64,000 nt of DNA from Marivita sp. (GTDB lineage Bacteria; Pseudomonadota; Alphaproteobacteria; Rhodobacterales; Rhodobacteraceae): positions 1 to 64,000 of the forward strand of contig NZ_JAIPUS010000009.1 of NCBI RefSeq assembly GCF_020055675.1, written 5' to 3'. Positions 46,933-57,515 of the stretch are shown here, piece after piece; within the stretch, counting starts at the first letter, position 1, and every line of letters starts with the position of its first letter. Made by a program: the position numbers and the translations under genes. The notes beneath the pieces are model-generated. The model saw only the letters and a list, made by a program, of their open reading frames with translations, did not search any database and was not told where the DNA came from.

Positions 46933-48276
46933 ATGAGCAAGTTTGCTTTGGCACAGGGGACAACCGGCATGGTACTGGGCGGCGCGGCTGCCGCAGGTGT
47001 GGTTGCCGTGACGCTTTACGCCACCGGTGTGATGACACCCGAGCCTGCGCCGACGCCCCCAGCCGCGCAGGTGGTGGCGGTGCCGGACGCGCCCGCCGAA
47101 ATGTCGCCCCCCGAAACACCCCGGCCCGCCGAAGCGCCGGACGTGGTCGCGCCGATTGCGCCGTCATTCGATGTGGTGCGCGTCAGCCCGGACGGGCAAA
47201 CCCTGGTTGCGGGGCGCGCGCCGGGGGCATTGGACGTTTCCGTTCTTGTCGATGGCCAGGAGGCGCGCCGCGCCGAGGTGGATGACAGCGGCAAGTTCGT
47301 GGCGTTTCTCGACCTGCCGTCCAGCGATGTCGCACGCGTGATCAGCCTGGCCTCGAACTGGCAGGCGGACCCGATTTCCAGCCTGGACGAGGTGATCGTC
47401 GCTCCAACGCCTCGGGTGTTGGCTTCCCCGGCAGATCTGGGCGCGCCGGAGACCACGGCCGCGGCGCCGGCATTGGACATTGCCCCGGAGACGGGTGATC
47501 CATCGCCTGACACCGACGGTCTTGCTGCTTTCACCGCACCGATCTCCGACATCGCAGCGCCTGCGCGTGGTGATCCGGCCGAAGCACCTGCAACCCGCGA
47601 CAGCGCACCCGAAGACGCGCCGACAGCGACCCTTGCTGCGCCGGGCCTGACCGGACCGCAGGCCGGCGTCGCCCCGCGCGACACAGTTGACGACCAAGAT
47701 CAGGTGGCCAGCGCGGATGCCCCAAAGCAACCGGCGGCCCCCGCGGTTCTCCTGTCCACCTCCGAGGGCGTCGACGTCCTGCAAAGTGGAAGCGGCGGCG
47801 CGCCGGATACGCTGGACCAGATCGCGCTGGATGCGATCACCTATGAAGCCGCCGGAGCGGTCGCGCTGGATGGGCGGGGCGTGGCCACGGAATTCGTGCG
47901 TGTCTACCTTGACAACCAGCCTGTCCAGACGACCGAGATCAACGCGGAGGGCCAATGGCGCGCCACATTGCCGAACGTGGACAGCGGCACCTATACCCTG
48001 CGGGTGGACGCGGTGGATGTTTCCGGCGCGGTCACCTCGCGCGTCGAAAGCCCGTTCCGCCGCGAAGATCCCGATGTGCTGGCTGAAGCGGCAGACGTGC
48101 AGGGCGAGACCGTGGCCAAGGTCGTCACCGTTCAGCCAGGCAATACGCTGTGGGCGATCGCGCGCGACCGTTACGGCGAAGGCATTGCCTATGTGCGTGT
48201 CTTCGACGCCAACCGGGACCGGATCCGCGACCCTGATCTGATCTACCCAGGCCAGGTTTTTTCCATCCCGGATTGA
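46933..48276 (+). CDS. LysM peptidoglycan-binding domain protein
   Basis: N-terminal TM, Pro/Ala-rich region, C-terminal LysM VVTVQPGNTLWAIARDRYGEGIAYVRVFDANRDRIRDPDLIYPGQVFSIP. Confidence 0.88.
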   Translation: MSKFALAQGTTGMVLGGAAAAGVVAVTLYATGVMTPEPAPTPPAAQVVAVPDAPAEMSPPETPRPAEAPDVVAPIAPSFDVVRVSPDGQTLVAGRAPGALDVSVLVDGQEARRAEVDDSGKFVAFLDLPSSDVARVISLASNWQADPISSLDEVIVAPTPRVLASPADLGAPETTAAAPALDIAPETGDPSPDTDGLAAFTAPISDIAAPARGDPAEAPATRDSAPEDAPTATLAAPGLTGPQAGVAPRDTVDDQDQVASADAPKQPAAPAVLLSTSEGVDVLQSGSGGAPDTLDQIALDAITYEAAGAVALDGRGVATEFVRVYLDNQPVQTTEINAEGQWRATLPNVDSGTYTLRVDAVDVSGAVTSRVESPFRREDPDVLAEAADVQGETVAKVVTVQPGNTLWAIARDRYGEGIAYVRVFDANRDRIRDPDLIYPGQVFSIPD

Positions 48277-48444
48277 GCGACCTGTCATATGCGCGTGATT
48301 TTTCCACGGTATCGCTGCGACAAACACTGCATATTGCGGGGGTTGTCCCTTTGTGTCCGCGATATATAGTGAGGCAAGTTGACCGGGGCGGGGCTCCCGT
48401 CCTGACGCTGAAACAGGCAGACAGGGCAGGAGACGATTCCCCCG

Positions 48445-49029
48445 ATGGACGGTAATTTCAGAACAGCTTTCGTGCGTGAACCAGGGGCGCTTCGGCATCA
48501 TCCGGCCTTGGTGCTGAACGCGGACTACAGGCCCTTGTCCTATTATCCGCTGTCGCTCTGGCCGTGGCAGGATGCGGTCAAGGCGGCGTTTCTCGACCGG
48601 GTGGATATCGTGGCCGAATACGACGAGGTTGTGCACAGCCCGTCGATGACGCTCCGAATACCGAGCGTCGTGGTGCTCAAGGATTACGTAAAACCGCAAA
48701 AGCGCGTGGCCTTCACGCGCTTTAATCTTTTCTTGAGGGATGAATTTCAATGCCAGTATTGCGGGGCCAAGGGCGATCTGACCTTTGATCACGTCGTGCC
48801 GCGCGCGGCCGGAGGGATCACGTCTTGGGAAAACGTGGTGGCGGCATGTGCGCCCTGCAACCTGCGCAAAGGTTCCAGGAGCCTGCGTCAGACAGGCCTT
48901 TCGCTGCGTAAACCACCGCGGCAACCGGGGGCACAGGAATTGCTGAACATGGGGCGCAAGTTTCCGCCGAACCACCTGCACGAAAGCTGGATGGATTTCC
49001 TGTACTGGGATGCAGAACTCCAAGCCTGA
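48445..49029 (+). CDS. HNH endonuclease
   Basis: FQCQYCGAKGDLTFDHVVPRAAGGITSWENVVAACAPCNLRKG. Confidence 0.92.
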   Translation: MDGNFRTAFVREPGALRHHPALVLNADYRPLSYYPLSLWPWQDAVKAAFLDRVDIVAEYDEVVHSPSMTLRIPSVVVLKDYVKPQKRVAFTRFNLFLRDEFQCQYCGAKGDLTFDHVVPRAAGGITSWENVVAACAPCNLRKGSRSLRQTGLSLRKPPRQPGAQELLNMGRKFPPNHLHESWMDFLYWDAELQA

Positions 49030-49092
49030 TCCCGGGTGGTTTCCAGAAAAGGTGACGTCCCCTGAGCCGGGTGGATATCCTCTTCCCCGGTG

Positions 49093-49340
49093 CAGAGGCC
49101 TTCGAAGGCCTCTGATCCCAAGCCCCGCAGGGCGTACCGGGACGCGTTTCTCATGGTCTGAACGCGCAAGACGCGTCCACAGACAGAGGTTTGTCGCTCG
49201 GGATGTTCCGCCAAGACACGCAACGGGTATCGGATCCAGTGGCGGTGGCGTTCCGGAAAAGGATGAAGGAGATCGAAACCGAGTGCGCGGTGAAAGGCAT
49301 TTCGAAATGCCTTGCGCCAAGCGCCTTCGAAGGCGCTTGG
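49093..49340. repeat. Three perfect palindromes sharing a TTCGAA centre between HNH gene and eda
   Basis: CAGAGGCCTTCGAAGGCCTCTG (49093-49114), AAGGCATTTCGAAATGCCTT (49294-49313), CCAAGCGCCTTCGAAGGCGCTTGG (49317-49340). Confidence 0.7.
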
Positions 49341-49347
49341 CCCGCGC

Positions 49348-49992
49348 TTACCTCACCAGTGCGGCGGCTTCGCGGGCCAGCGTCTCGATCGCGGCCCAGT
49401 CACCCGCAGTCACGAGATCCGCTGGCGCGACCCAGCTTCCCCCCGCGCACAGCACGTTCGACAGGCCAAGGTAATCGGCCGCGTTCTTCAGAGACACGCC
49501 CCCGGTCGGGCAGAACCGCACCTGCGGGATCGGCGCACCGATGGCCTTGAGGGCGGGCGCGCCACCATTGGCTTCGGCGGGAAAGAATTTCTGCACAGTG
49601 TAGCCTCGCTCCAGCAGCGCCATCGCCTCGGAGGCCGTGGCCGCACCGGGCAGGAGCGGCAGATCAGCCGCTTCGCAGGCGTTCAGAAGACGGTCCGTGG
49701 CGCCGGGCGAGACACCGAACCTTGCACCGGCGTTCACCGCGTTCTGCACATCTTCGGGCGTCAGTAATGTGCCCGCGCCGACAACGCCGCCTTCGACCTT
49801 GGCCATTTCGCGGATCACGTCCAACGCCGAGCCGGTGCGCAACGTGACCTCCAGAACCGGTAAACCCCCGGCGATCAAGGCTTCGGCCAAGGGCCGCGCG
49901 ACGGCGACATCCTCGACCACGAGCACCGGGATGATCGGCGCAAGGTGGCACAGGCGTTCTGTTTCCCGGCTGGCGTCTATCGGCGTGATCAT
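49348..49992 (-). CDS. eda: KDPG/KHG aldolase
   Basis: PIIPVLVVEDVAVARPLAEALIAGGLPVLEVTLRT, KFFPAEANGGAPALKAIGAPIPQVRFCPTGGV. Confidence 0.95.
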   Translation of the reverse strand: MITPIDASRETERLCHLAPIIPVLVVEDVAVARPLAEALIAGGLPVLEVTLRTGSALDVIREMAKVEGGVVGAGTLLTPEDVQNAVNAGARFGVSPGATDRLLNACEAADLPLLPGAATASEAMALLERGYTVQKFFPAEANGGAPALKAIGAPIPQVRFCPTGGVSLKNAADYLGLSNVLCAGGSWVAPADLVTAGDWAAIETLAREAAALVR

Positions 49993-50138
49993 GTTGAATT
50001 CCAGTCTCGTGTCATGTGATCTTCGCGTGTGACCTTAATATGTGCCGCGGTCATTTGCGGCCTCGCGATCCGCTCTGACCGTTTTTATACGGCCTGTCGG
50101 GGAAGCACAAAACGGATCCGCATTTTGCAGGGCGTGCA

Positions 50139-51950
50139 CTATACGACAACCGCTGCGCCGTTCTCGGCAAGGCCCACATTGTTGCGGAAGGCCGCGAACA
50201 ATTCGCGCCCGACACCGTGACCATTTGAGCTCAGGTCTGCAATGGCCGGGGCGCGCGTATCGAAATCCTCTGCAAGGCACGCAATCTGGCCTGCCAGCGC
50301 ATCGACCCTCACCAGGTCCCCGTCGCGCAGGCGCGCAAGCGGACCGCCAAGCGCCGCCTCGGGCGAGACATGGATGGCGGAGGGAACCTTGCCCGACGCG
50401 CCGGACATGCGCCCGTCGGTGACCAGCGCCACCTTGAGGCCGCGATCCTGCAGCACGGCGAGTATGGGAGTGAGCGAGTGCAGCTCGGGCATCCCGTTTG
50501 AGCTGGGTCCCTGGAACCGCACGACGACCACCGTGTCCTCGGTGAATTCGCCGTTCTTGAATGCGGCTTTCACGTCTTCCTGTTCCTGGAACACGCGCGC
50601 CCTGGCTTCGATTACATGGCGTTCCCTGGCCACCGCCGAGGTTTTCATCATGCCCTTGCCGAGATTGCCTTCGAGCTGTTTGAGCCCGCCGGTCGCCTGG
50701 AATGGATCGGTCGCCGGGCGCAGGATCTTGTCGTTCTGCGTCTCGCCCGCGCCGGGGCCATAGACGACGCGGCCATCCGTGACTTTGGGTTCCTGCGCGT
50801 ACAAGTGCAGCCCGTCACCCGCGACGGTCTTGACATCTTCATGCAAGAGACCGTTTTCAAGCAGTTGTCCGATCATGAAGCCCAGCCCCCCCGCGGCGTG
50901 GAAATGGTTCACGTCGGCCAGGCCATTCGGATAGACCTTGGCCATCAACGGCGTGACCGAGGAAATGTCTTCGAAATCCTCGAGCCGCAATTCCACGCCA
51001 GCGGCGCGCGCCATTGCCGGAAGGTGCAAGACAAGGTTGGTCGACCCGCCCGTGGCCATCAGCCCGACGATGCCGTTCACGAACGCCTTTTCATCGAGCA
51101 CATCGCAAACCGGGCGGTAATCATTGCCCAGCTGCGTGATTTCCAGCGCGCGTTCGGTGCCTGCCACTGTCAGAGCCTCGCGCAGCGGGGTGCCGGGATT
51201 GACGAAAGACGCACCGGGCAGGTGCAGTCCCATGAATTCCATCAGCATCTGGTTGCTGTTGGCGGTGCCGTAGAAGGTGCAGGTTCCGGGGCTGTGGTAG
51301 GAGGCCATTTCCGCCTTCATCAGCGCGTCGCGCCCCACTTCGCCCGAGGCGAATTGCTGGCGCACCTTGGCCTTTTCGTCGTTCGGCAGGCCCGAGGGCA
51401 TTGGACCGGCGGGCAGGAAGAGACCGGGCAGATAGCCAAAGGTGCCGGCCGCGATCACGAGACCCGGGACGATCTTGTCGCAGACACCGAGATAGACTGC
51501 GGAATCGAAGGTGTTGTGGCTGAGCCCGATCCCTGCGGCGAGCGCGATCACATCGCGGGAAAACAGCGACAGCTCCATCCCGACCTGGCCTTGGGTCACG
51601 CCATCGCACATGGCTGGAACCCCGCCTGCGACCTGTGCCGTTCCGCCTGCGGCGCGGGCCGCCTCGCGGATGATTTCGGGGTATTTCTCGAACGGCTGAT
51701 GCGCCGAGAGCATATCGTTGTAGGCGGTGACGATGCCGATATTCGGGCTGCGCTCGGTGGCCAGCGTGCCCTGGTCTTTCCCCATCGCGGCATAGGCGTG
51801 GGCCTGGTTGCCACAGCTCAGATGCGCGCGGCGGGGGCCTTCGGCAGCCGCTTGACGCATCCGCCCGATATAGCGCGCGCGCGTCTCTTCCGAGCGTTCC
51901 TGGACACGTTCGGTGACCCGTTTGATCGTGTCATTGAGCGAGTGTGCCAT
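50139..51950 (-). CDS. edd: Phosphogluconate dehydratase
   Basis: [78 protein letters not shown]. Confidence 0.95.
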   Translation of the reverse strand: MAHSLNDTIKRVTERVQERSEETRARYIGRMRQAAAEGPRRAHLSCGNQAHAYAAMGKDQGTLATERSPNIGIVTAYNDMLSAHQPFEKYPEIIREAARAAGGTAQVAGGVPAMCDGVTQGQVGMELSLFSRDVIALAAGIGLSHNTFDSAVYLGVCDKIVPGLVIAAGTFGYLPGLFLPAGPMPSGLPNDEKAKVRQQFASGEVGRDALMKAEMASYHSPGTCTFYGTANSNQMLMEFMGLHLPGASFVNPGTPLREALTVAGTERALEITQLGNDYRPVCDVLDEKAFVNGIVGLMATGGSTNLVLHLPAMARAAGVELRLEDFEDISSVTPLMAKVYPNGLADVNHFHAAGGLGFMIGQLLENGLLHEDVKTVAGDGLHLYAQEPKVTDGRVVYGPGAGETQNDKILRPATDPFQATGGLKQLEGNLGKGMMKTSAVARERHVIEARARVFQEQEDVKAAFKNGEFTEDTVVVVRFQGPSSNGMPELHSLTPILAVLQDRGLKVALVTDGRMSGASGKVPSAIHVSPEAALGGPLARLRDGDLVRVDALAGQIACLAEDFDTRAPAIADLSSNGHGVGRELFAAFRNNVGLAENGAAVVV

Positions 51951-51998
51951 GTTGCCTCCGCGCCAGATCCGCCGTTGTCATGCCTGCCATTTAGCGAA

Positions 51999-52010
51999 GT
52001 TAGCGCTAAC
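51999..52010. promoter_or_regulatory. LacI-family-type operator upstream of edd
   Basis: Perfect palindrome GTTAGCGCTAAC about 50 bp upstream of the edd start. Confidence 0.6.
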
Positions 52011-52158
52011 AGTAAAGCGTAAACTCGGGAAATCCCGGGGCCCGGCGGCACGGACCGCTGCGTGAAATTGTACATATTTTGCCGCGATGCGGTCGATTTC
52101 CGCTGTCACCAAGATGCCGAGGACAAAGAGCATTTGCTCCGCAAAGGAGGCGAGACCC

Positions 52159-52794
52159 ATGAAAACCCCCATCAAGATACTGGCCGGTCTGCTGATCGCC
52201 ATAACGCTGTCGGCCTGCGCCGCGCCGCCATCGGCCACACGCTCGGCGATGCCCGAGGCGCCAATCATGGGCCGCGCCCAGACAGACGTCACGATCGACA
52301 GTTTCACCGTGTCGGTGCCACGGTCGCTCGAAGTGAGCGAACGCAATCTCTATTATCCACGCGGCGATATCGTCTGGCGCGGCGATCCGATGGGCGACCG
52401 GCATGCGCAGATACAGGCCATCGTCGAGGCCGGTTTGCGCAACGCCGCGCCCAGGATCAAGGGCACCCGCCCGGTGCGCATGGATGTCCAGGTCACCCGC
52501 TTTCACGCGCTGTCGGAAAAGGCGCGCTATTCGGTCGGCGGTGTACATGACATCGATTTCAAATACCGTCTCGTCGATGTGCAAACCGGCCGGCAGATCG
52601 CGCCCACCAAGGATGTGAGCGCCGATCTTCAAGGCCTGGCCGGGCAGGCGGCAATTGCCTCTGATGCGCGCGGCGTGACACAGAAATCGCGCATCATCGC
52701 CCATCTGACCCGTGTATTCATCGACGAGCTGACAACCCCGCGCGGCCATCAAAACGCCGATCTGGGCTTGTTGCAGGCGATCAATGAGCTCTAG
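52159..52794 (+). CDS. Putative lipoprotein
   Basis: Lipobox LLIAITLSACA; strong SD (AAAGGAGG) upstream. Confidence 0.75.
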   Translation: MKTPIKILAGLLIAITLSACAAPPSATRSAMPEAPIMGRAQTDVTIDSFTVSVPRSLEVSERNLYYPRGDIVWRGDPMGDRHAQIQAIVEAGLRNAAPRIKGTRPVRMDVQVTRFHALSEKARYSVGGVHDIDFKYRLVDVQTGRQIAPTKDVSADLQGLAGQAAIASDARGVTQKSRIIAHLTRVFIDELTTPRGHQNADLGLLQAINEL

Positions 52795-52873
52795 GGCCCA
52801 GACCCTGTCAAATAAGTCCTGACACGACAAAAGCGGCTTTCCCCCTCGGAGTGAGGGGCGTAAGGGGGACGGC

Positions 52874-54070
52874 ATGACACAGTCCCCTTTGCCTGTAATC
52901 CGCCTTCTTCCCAAAACCAAACCGCAAGCCATTCGGCGCGGTTATCCTTGGGTCTATGCCAACGAGGTCGTGACCGACCGGCGCACCCGCGCGCTGGCCC
53001 CCGGTACGATCGCACTTCTCGAGGATTCGGACCGCGCGCCCATGGCGCTGGTCGGGGTCAACCCGAACTCCAAGATAATTGCCCGCGTGCTGGACAGCGC
53101 CGAGACGGGGGGCGTGGATCGTGCCTGGTTTGCGACCCGGCTGCGCAAGGCGCTGTCCCTGCGCGAGCGGCTGTTCACAACGCCCTTCTACCGCCTAGTG
53201 CATGCCGAGGTGGATGGCCTTCCCGGTGTCATCATTGACCGCTTCGGTGACACTGCGGTGATCCAGCCAAACGCCGCCTGGGCAGATGTCCTGCTGCCCG
53301 ATCTGGCCGCGGCGCTGGCCGAGGTGACAGGGGTGACGACAATCCTCAAGAACGCCGGCGGCCGGGGCCGGAGCCTCGAAGGGTTGGATGGTGGGGACGC
53401 GGTTCTACTGGGCCCCCCACCAACGGCCCCGATCCCTGTGAAGATGAACGGTGCGACGTATATGGCCGATCTGCTGGGGGGGCAGAAAACCGGGCTTTTC
53501 TACGACCAGCGCCCGAACCACGCCTTTGCCGCGCGGCTGTCGCAGGGCGCCCGTGTCCTTGACGTCTTTTCCCATGTCGGCGGATTCGGATTGGCCGCGT
53601 TGGCCAATGGCGCGGTGCAGGCGCACTGCGTGGACGGGTCCGAAGCGGCCCTCGCGCTCTGCGCGCAGGGGGCGGCGCAGATGGGCGCAGGTGACAGGGT
53701 GACCACAACCAAGGGGGATGCCTTCGATGTTCTGACCGCCCTTGGCGAGGACAGCGCCGAACACGACCTGGTGGTCTGCGACCCGCCCGCTTTTGCCCCG
53801 TCACACAAGGCGCGCGACGCGGGGCTGCGCGCCTATGAACGGATCGCGCGGCTGGCCGCGCCGCTGGTCTCCGAAGACGGATATCTCGTGCTGTGTTCCT
53901 GCTCGCACGCGGTGGACCTGTCGGCCTTTACCGGCGCGTGTCTGCGGGGCATTGGCCGGGCCGGACGGCGGGCGCAACTGATCCACACCGGGCACGCGGG
54001 GCCGGACCATCCATTGCTGCCGCAACTGGCGGAATCGGGCTACCTCAAGGCGCTGTTTTTCCGGCTGTGA
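52874..54070 (+). CDS. rlmI: Class I SAM-dependent rRNA methyltransferase, RlmI-like
   Basis: PUA-like N-terminus, VLDVFSHVGGFGLAAL, DLVVCDPPAFAPSHKARDAGLRAYERI. Confidence 0.88.
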   Translation: MTQSPLPVIRLLPKTKPQAIRRGYPWVYANEVVTDRRTRALAPGTIALLEDSDRAPMALVGVNPNSKIIARVLDSAETGGVDRAWFATRLRKALSLRERLFTTPFYRLVHAEVDGLPGVIIDRFGDTAVIQPNAAWADVLLPDLAAALAEVTGVTTILKNAGGRGRSLEGLDGGDAVLLGPPPTAPIPVKMNGATYMADLLGGQKTGLFYDQRPNHAFAARLSQGARVLDVFSHVGGFGLAALANGAVQAHCVDGSEAALALCAQGAAQMGAGDRVTTTKGDAFDVLTALGEDSAEHDLVVCDPPAFAPSHKARDAGLRAYERIARLAAPLVSEDGYLVLCSCSHAVDLSAFTGACLRGIGRAGRRAQLIHTGHAGPDHPLLPQLAESGYLKALFFRL

Positions 54071-54630
54071 AGGTGCTTTTGGACACCTGCGTTCTCTATC
54101 CCACCGTGATGCGTGAGGTTTTGCTGGGCGTGGCGGCTCAGGGTCTGTTCTTGCCGTTGTGGTCCGAGCGTATCCTGGGTGAATGGCGGCGCGCGGCGGT
54201 CAAGCTGGGGCCAGAGGGTCCGGCGCAGGCCGAAGCAGAGATTGCAATGATCACCATGCAGTGGCCCAAGGCGCAGGTCAGGCCGCTGAACGCCTTGCTG
54301 GATCGCTTGTGGTTGCCGGATACCAATGATGTGCATGTGCTCGCGGCGGCGATTGCGGGCCATGCTGACGTGATCCTGACCATGAACGCCAAGGATTTTC
54401 CGCGTGGGATATTGGCAGAGGAAGGCCTGTCACGGGCGGATCCGGACTCGTTTCTGCTGGGTATGCATGCCAGCGCGCCCGACGCCGTGACAGAGGTGGT
54501 CTCGCGCGTCCATGCCGAGGCCAATCGCCTGTCCGGCGCCGTCTGGGACCGTCGCAAGCTGATGAAAAAGGCCCGTTTGCCCCGCCTGGGCAAGGCCTTG
54601 GCGAATGGACCGGATCATGCGCATGAATAA
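54067..54630 (+). CDS. PIN-domain protein
   Basis: GTG start overlapping rlmI; VKVLLDTCVLYPTVMREVLL...WLPDTNDVHVLAAAIAGHADVILTMNAKDFP. Confidence 0.85.
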   Translation: MKVLLDTCVLYPTVMREVLLGVAAQGLFLPLWSERILGEWRRAAVKLGPEGPAQAEAEIAMITMQWPKAQVRPLNALLDRLWLPDTNDVHVLAAAIAGHADVILTMNAKDFPRGILAEEGLSRADPDSFLLGMHASAPDAVTEVVSRVHAEANRLSGAVWDRRKLMKKARLPRLGKALANGPDHAHE

Positions 54631-54669
54631 TCCGTGTCGTCGGCATGTCCGGATGAAAATCTGGACAGT

Positions 54670-55899
54670 TCAGCGCAGGTAGTCCATCGGATCGACACTG
54701 TCGAAGCCCTTGCGCACCTCGAAATGCACGCGGGCGGGATCGAAATCGCCAACCTCGGCGATGGACTGACCCCGGCTGACCGCGTCGCCCTTGGTGACCG
54801 ATATGTTGTCGACATGGGTATAAACGGTCAGCAGATTGTCAGGGTGCCGGACCACCAGGATGTTGATCCCGTCGGTGTTGCGCGTGATCGCGGCGACTTG
54901 TCCGCTGGCGGCCGCCTTGACCGTGCTCCCCACGGATGCACCGATGTCGATCCCTTCGTTGCGGCCTTCGGCGTATTCGCGAATGATGCTGCCCTGTACC
55001 GGGAAGCTCATCGCCGTATCCGGGGCGCTGGCCGAGGTCTGCTCGCCGATGTCGGCGACCGGTTCGGGGTCCGGGTCCTGCGTGGCCGGCGACGTGGCCG
55101 CAGCCGGTTCCGGCGACTCTGCCGGCAGCGGCTGCGATGCCGAAGGGGGTTGCGGTGTGGGCGAGCCGGTGCCGGGTCGCGGCGTTGACGCGGTCTCCGT
55201 CGTCTCTTCGGCCTCGGACGGGGGCGCTTGTGTTGTCACTGGGATCAACAGGAATTGACCCTCGCGGACCGAAAAATCGCTGTCGAGGCTGTTCCATTCG
55301 GACAGGGACCGCACCGAGACATCATAGAGCCGCGAAATGGTAAAGGCGGTTTCGCCGCGCTCGACCTTGTGCCGGATCGGTTCCGATGCCGCCTGCGGCG
55401 TGCTGCGCTGGTCGTCGGCTTGGCTTGGCTCGGTTGGCTCGGACTGGTCGATCGCATCACTGGCCAGAGTGGTGATGTCCACTTCTGACGGGGTTCGGAT
55501 CGGTCCGGTGGTCGCGGTGCCGGTTGCGGGCGAGGGTTCGGCCACGCGGCGGGGCAGGGCGATGATTTCGCCGGCGCGCAGCGGATCACCCGTCTGAACC
55601 CCGTTGTAGCGGGCCAGCTCGTCTGCGGGCAGCCCGATGCGGGCAGCCAACTTGCCAAGGGTATCGCCGCGCTGCGCCACGGCGACCTGGTAATTCGGAT
55701 AGGAGATTACCCCGCGGTCGTCCGGCTCCGGACGAGGCATGGTTGTGGCATTCGCGGCATCCGAGGTGTTGAAGCCGCCGCTCATCATGCCGCGCAGATC
55801 AAGATCGAGCGGGTCGGAACACCCCGCCAACACGATGATCAGCGACAGGCAGGTGCCGAATCGAATACGTGCCTGAAGCGAAAAACTACGGTCTGCCAT
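54670..55899 (-). CDS. NlpD-like LysM/M23 peptidoglycan endopeptidase family lipoprotein
   Basis: Two LysM domains and C-terminal M23 (VRHPDNLLTVYTHVDNISVTKGDAVSRGQSIAEVG); lipobox VLAGCS. Confidence 0.9.
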   Translation of the reverse strand: MADRSFSLQARIRFGTCLSLIIVLAGCSDPLDLDLRGMMSGGFNTSDAANATTMPRPEPDDRGVISYPNYQVAVAQRGDTLGKLAARIGLPADELARYNGVQTGDPLRAGEIIALPRRVAEPSPATGTATTGPIRTPSEVDITTLASDAIDQSEPTEPSQADDQRSTPQAASEPIRHKVERGETAFTISRLYDVSVRSLSEWNSLDSDFSVREGQFLLIPVTTQAPPSEAEETTETASTPRPGTGSPTPQPPSASQPLPAESPEPAAATSPATQDPDPEPVADIGEQTSASAPDTAMSFPVQGSIIREYAEGRNEGIDIGASVGSTVKAAASGQVAAITRNTDGINILVVRHPDNLLTVYTHVDNISVTKGDAVSRGQSIAEVGDFDPARVHFEVRKGFDSVDPMDYLR

Positions 55900-55961
55900 G
55901 TCGATACCCTCACAAATGCGCCGGTTGTCTCCCGATCGTCACACTCTCTACTATGCCCGCT

Positions 55962-56603
55962 CTACGCGTCGCGCGCCACCCCTTCGACCAGCGGCACGAA
56001 ACGCACGGCGCGCAATTCGTCGTAATCCAGTCCCTGATCCGTGCGCCGCACCCGGATCAGGTGTTGTACCGCGTCCGATTGCCCGACCGGCAAAACCATG
56101 ATCCCGCCGACCTTGAGCTGCGACAGCAGCGGTCCGGGTGGATCCTCGGCTGCAGCCGTGACAAGGATGCGGTCGAACGGAGCCTGGTCCGGCAGGCCAA
56201 AGCTGCCATCTGCGGTGAAGGCTGTCACGTTGGTCAGGCCAAGCCGGTCAAACACCTCGCGCGCCTCGCGGACGAGGCGGGAGTGCCGGTCCACGGTATA
56301 GACCCGCCGGGCCAGGTGGCTCAGGATTGCGGCCTGGTAGCCCGATCCGGTTCCCACTTCGAGCACGGTGTCGCGGGGGTTGATATCGAGCGCCTGGGTC
56401 ATCAGTCCCACCACCGAGGGCTGGCTGATCGTCTGGCCGCAGGCGATAGGCAAGGGCATGTCCTCATAGGCGCGTTCCGCGAAATAACCCTTGATGAACG
56501 GTGCACGGTCGATCTGCTCCATCGCGGTCAGGACCGCAGAATTCGTCACGCCGCGCGAGCGCAGCGCATAAAGGAACTGCATCTTGAGTTCCGCGTCGAT
56601 CAT
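55962..56603 (-). CDS. pcm: Protein-L-isoaspartate O-methyltransferase
   Basis: [37 protein letters not shown]; 4-bp overlap with surE. Confidence 0.93.
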   Translation of the reverse strand: MIDAELKMQFLYALRSRGVTNSAVLTAMEQIDRAPFIKGYFAERAYEDMPLPIACGQTISQPSVVGLMTQALDINPRDTVLEVGTGSGYQAAILSHLARRVYTVDRHSRLVREAREVFDRLGLTNVTAFTADGSFGLPDQAPFDRILVTAAAEDPPGPLLSQLKVGGIMVLPVGQSDAVQHLIRVRRTDQGLDYDELRAVRFVPLVEGVARDA

Positions 56604-57388
56604 CCGGCAAACGCGCCCCGCATCGCGTCGAGCTGGTCTTGCGCTGTCAGATCCGCGCGCATCGGCGTCACGCTGATGAACCCGGCAAGGTTTTCCGCCG
56701 CGTCGCTGCCCGGTTGCGTCGGCGCACGCTGGTCGCCGCCCTTGATCCACAGGAACCGACGCCCGGAAGGAGAATTATGCGGCTCCACCGAAAAATGTGT
56801 GCTGTGCCGGATGCCCTGCGGGGTCACCCGGGTGCCTTGCACCTGGGCCGCGGGGACGGGGGGGAAATTCACGTTGTAGAACAGCCGGTAGCCATCCTGG
56901 CCCTGCGGATCATGTTCGAGGATTGTCCGGATCACGCGTGCACCATGTGTGCGGGCCGCGTCGAAAGGGTCCTCGGAGTCGACATTGTCGGGTCCGTAGT
57001 ATTGAGACAGGGCAATCGCCGGAATGCCCTGGAGCGCCGCTTCCATCGCGCCGCCCAGGGTGCCTGAATAGAGCGCGTTCTCGGCGGAATTATTGCCCCG
57101 GTTCACACCGGAGAGCACGATATCCGGCCGCGCCCCCGTCATCGCATCGTGCAACGCGGCAAGGACGCAGTCGGCCGGGCTGCCTTCGGCGGCGAAGCGG
57201 CGGTCTCCCATTTTGCTGACCATCATCGGGTGGGTGTAGCTGATGCAATGCCCGACCCCGGATTGTTCGAAGGCCGGCGCCACTGTCCAGACCTCGCCTG
57301 AAGGACCGGCCAAATCAGTGGCGATCTCGCTCAGCGCCTTGAGGCCTGGTGCGTTGATTCCGTCGTCATTGGTAATGAGTATGCGCAT
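56600..57388 (-). CDS. surE: 5'-nucleotidase SurE
   Basis: [46 protein letters not shown]. Confidence 0.95.
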   Translation of the reverse strand: MRILITNDDGINAPGLKALSEIATDLAGPSGEVWTVAPAFEQSGVGHCISYTHPMMVSKMGDRRFAAEGSPADCVLAALHDAMTGARPDIVLSGVNRGNNSAENALYSGTLGGAMEAALQGIPAIALSQYYGPDNVDSEDPFDAARTHGARVIRTILEHDPQGQDGYRLFYNVNFPPVPAAQVQGTRVTPQGIRHSTHFSVEPHNSPSGRRFLWIKGGDQRAPTQPGSDAAENLAGFISVTPMRADLTAQDQLDAMRGAFAG

Positions 57389-57515
57389 ATGCTCTGCCTC
57401 GAGTTTTGTCCTGCATAGGCCAAGCCCCGCCCTGCGGCAAGGATCCCCCTGTCCGCTGCAGCGGGGATTTCCCGGATCGGAGAATCACCGATGCGTCACA
57501 GCATCGGTTGCCGGG

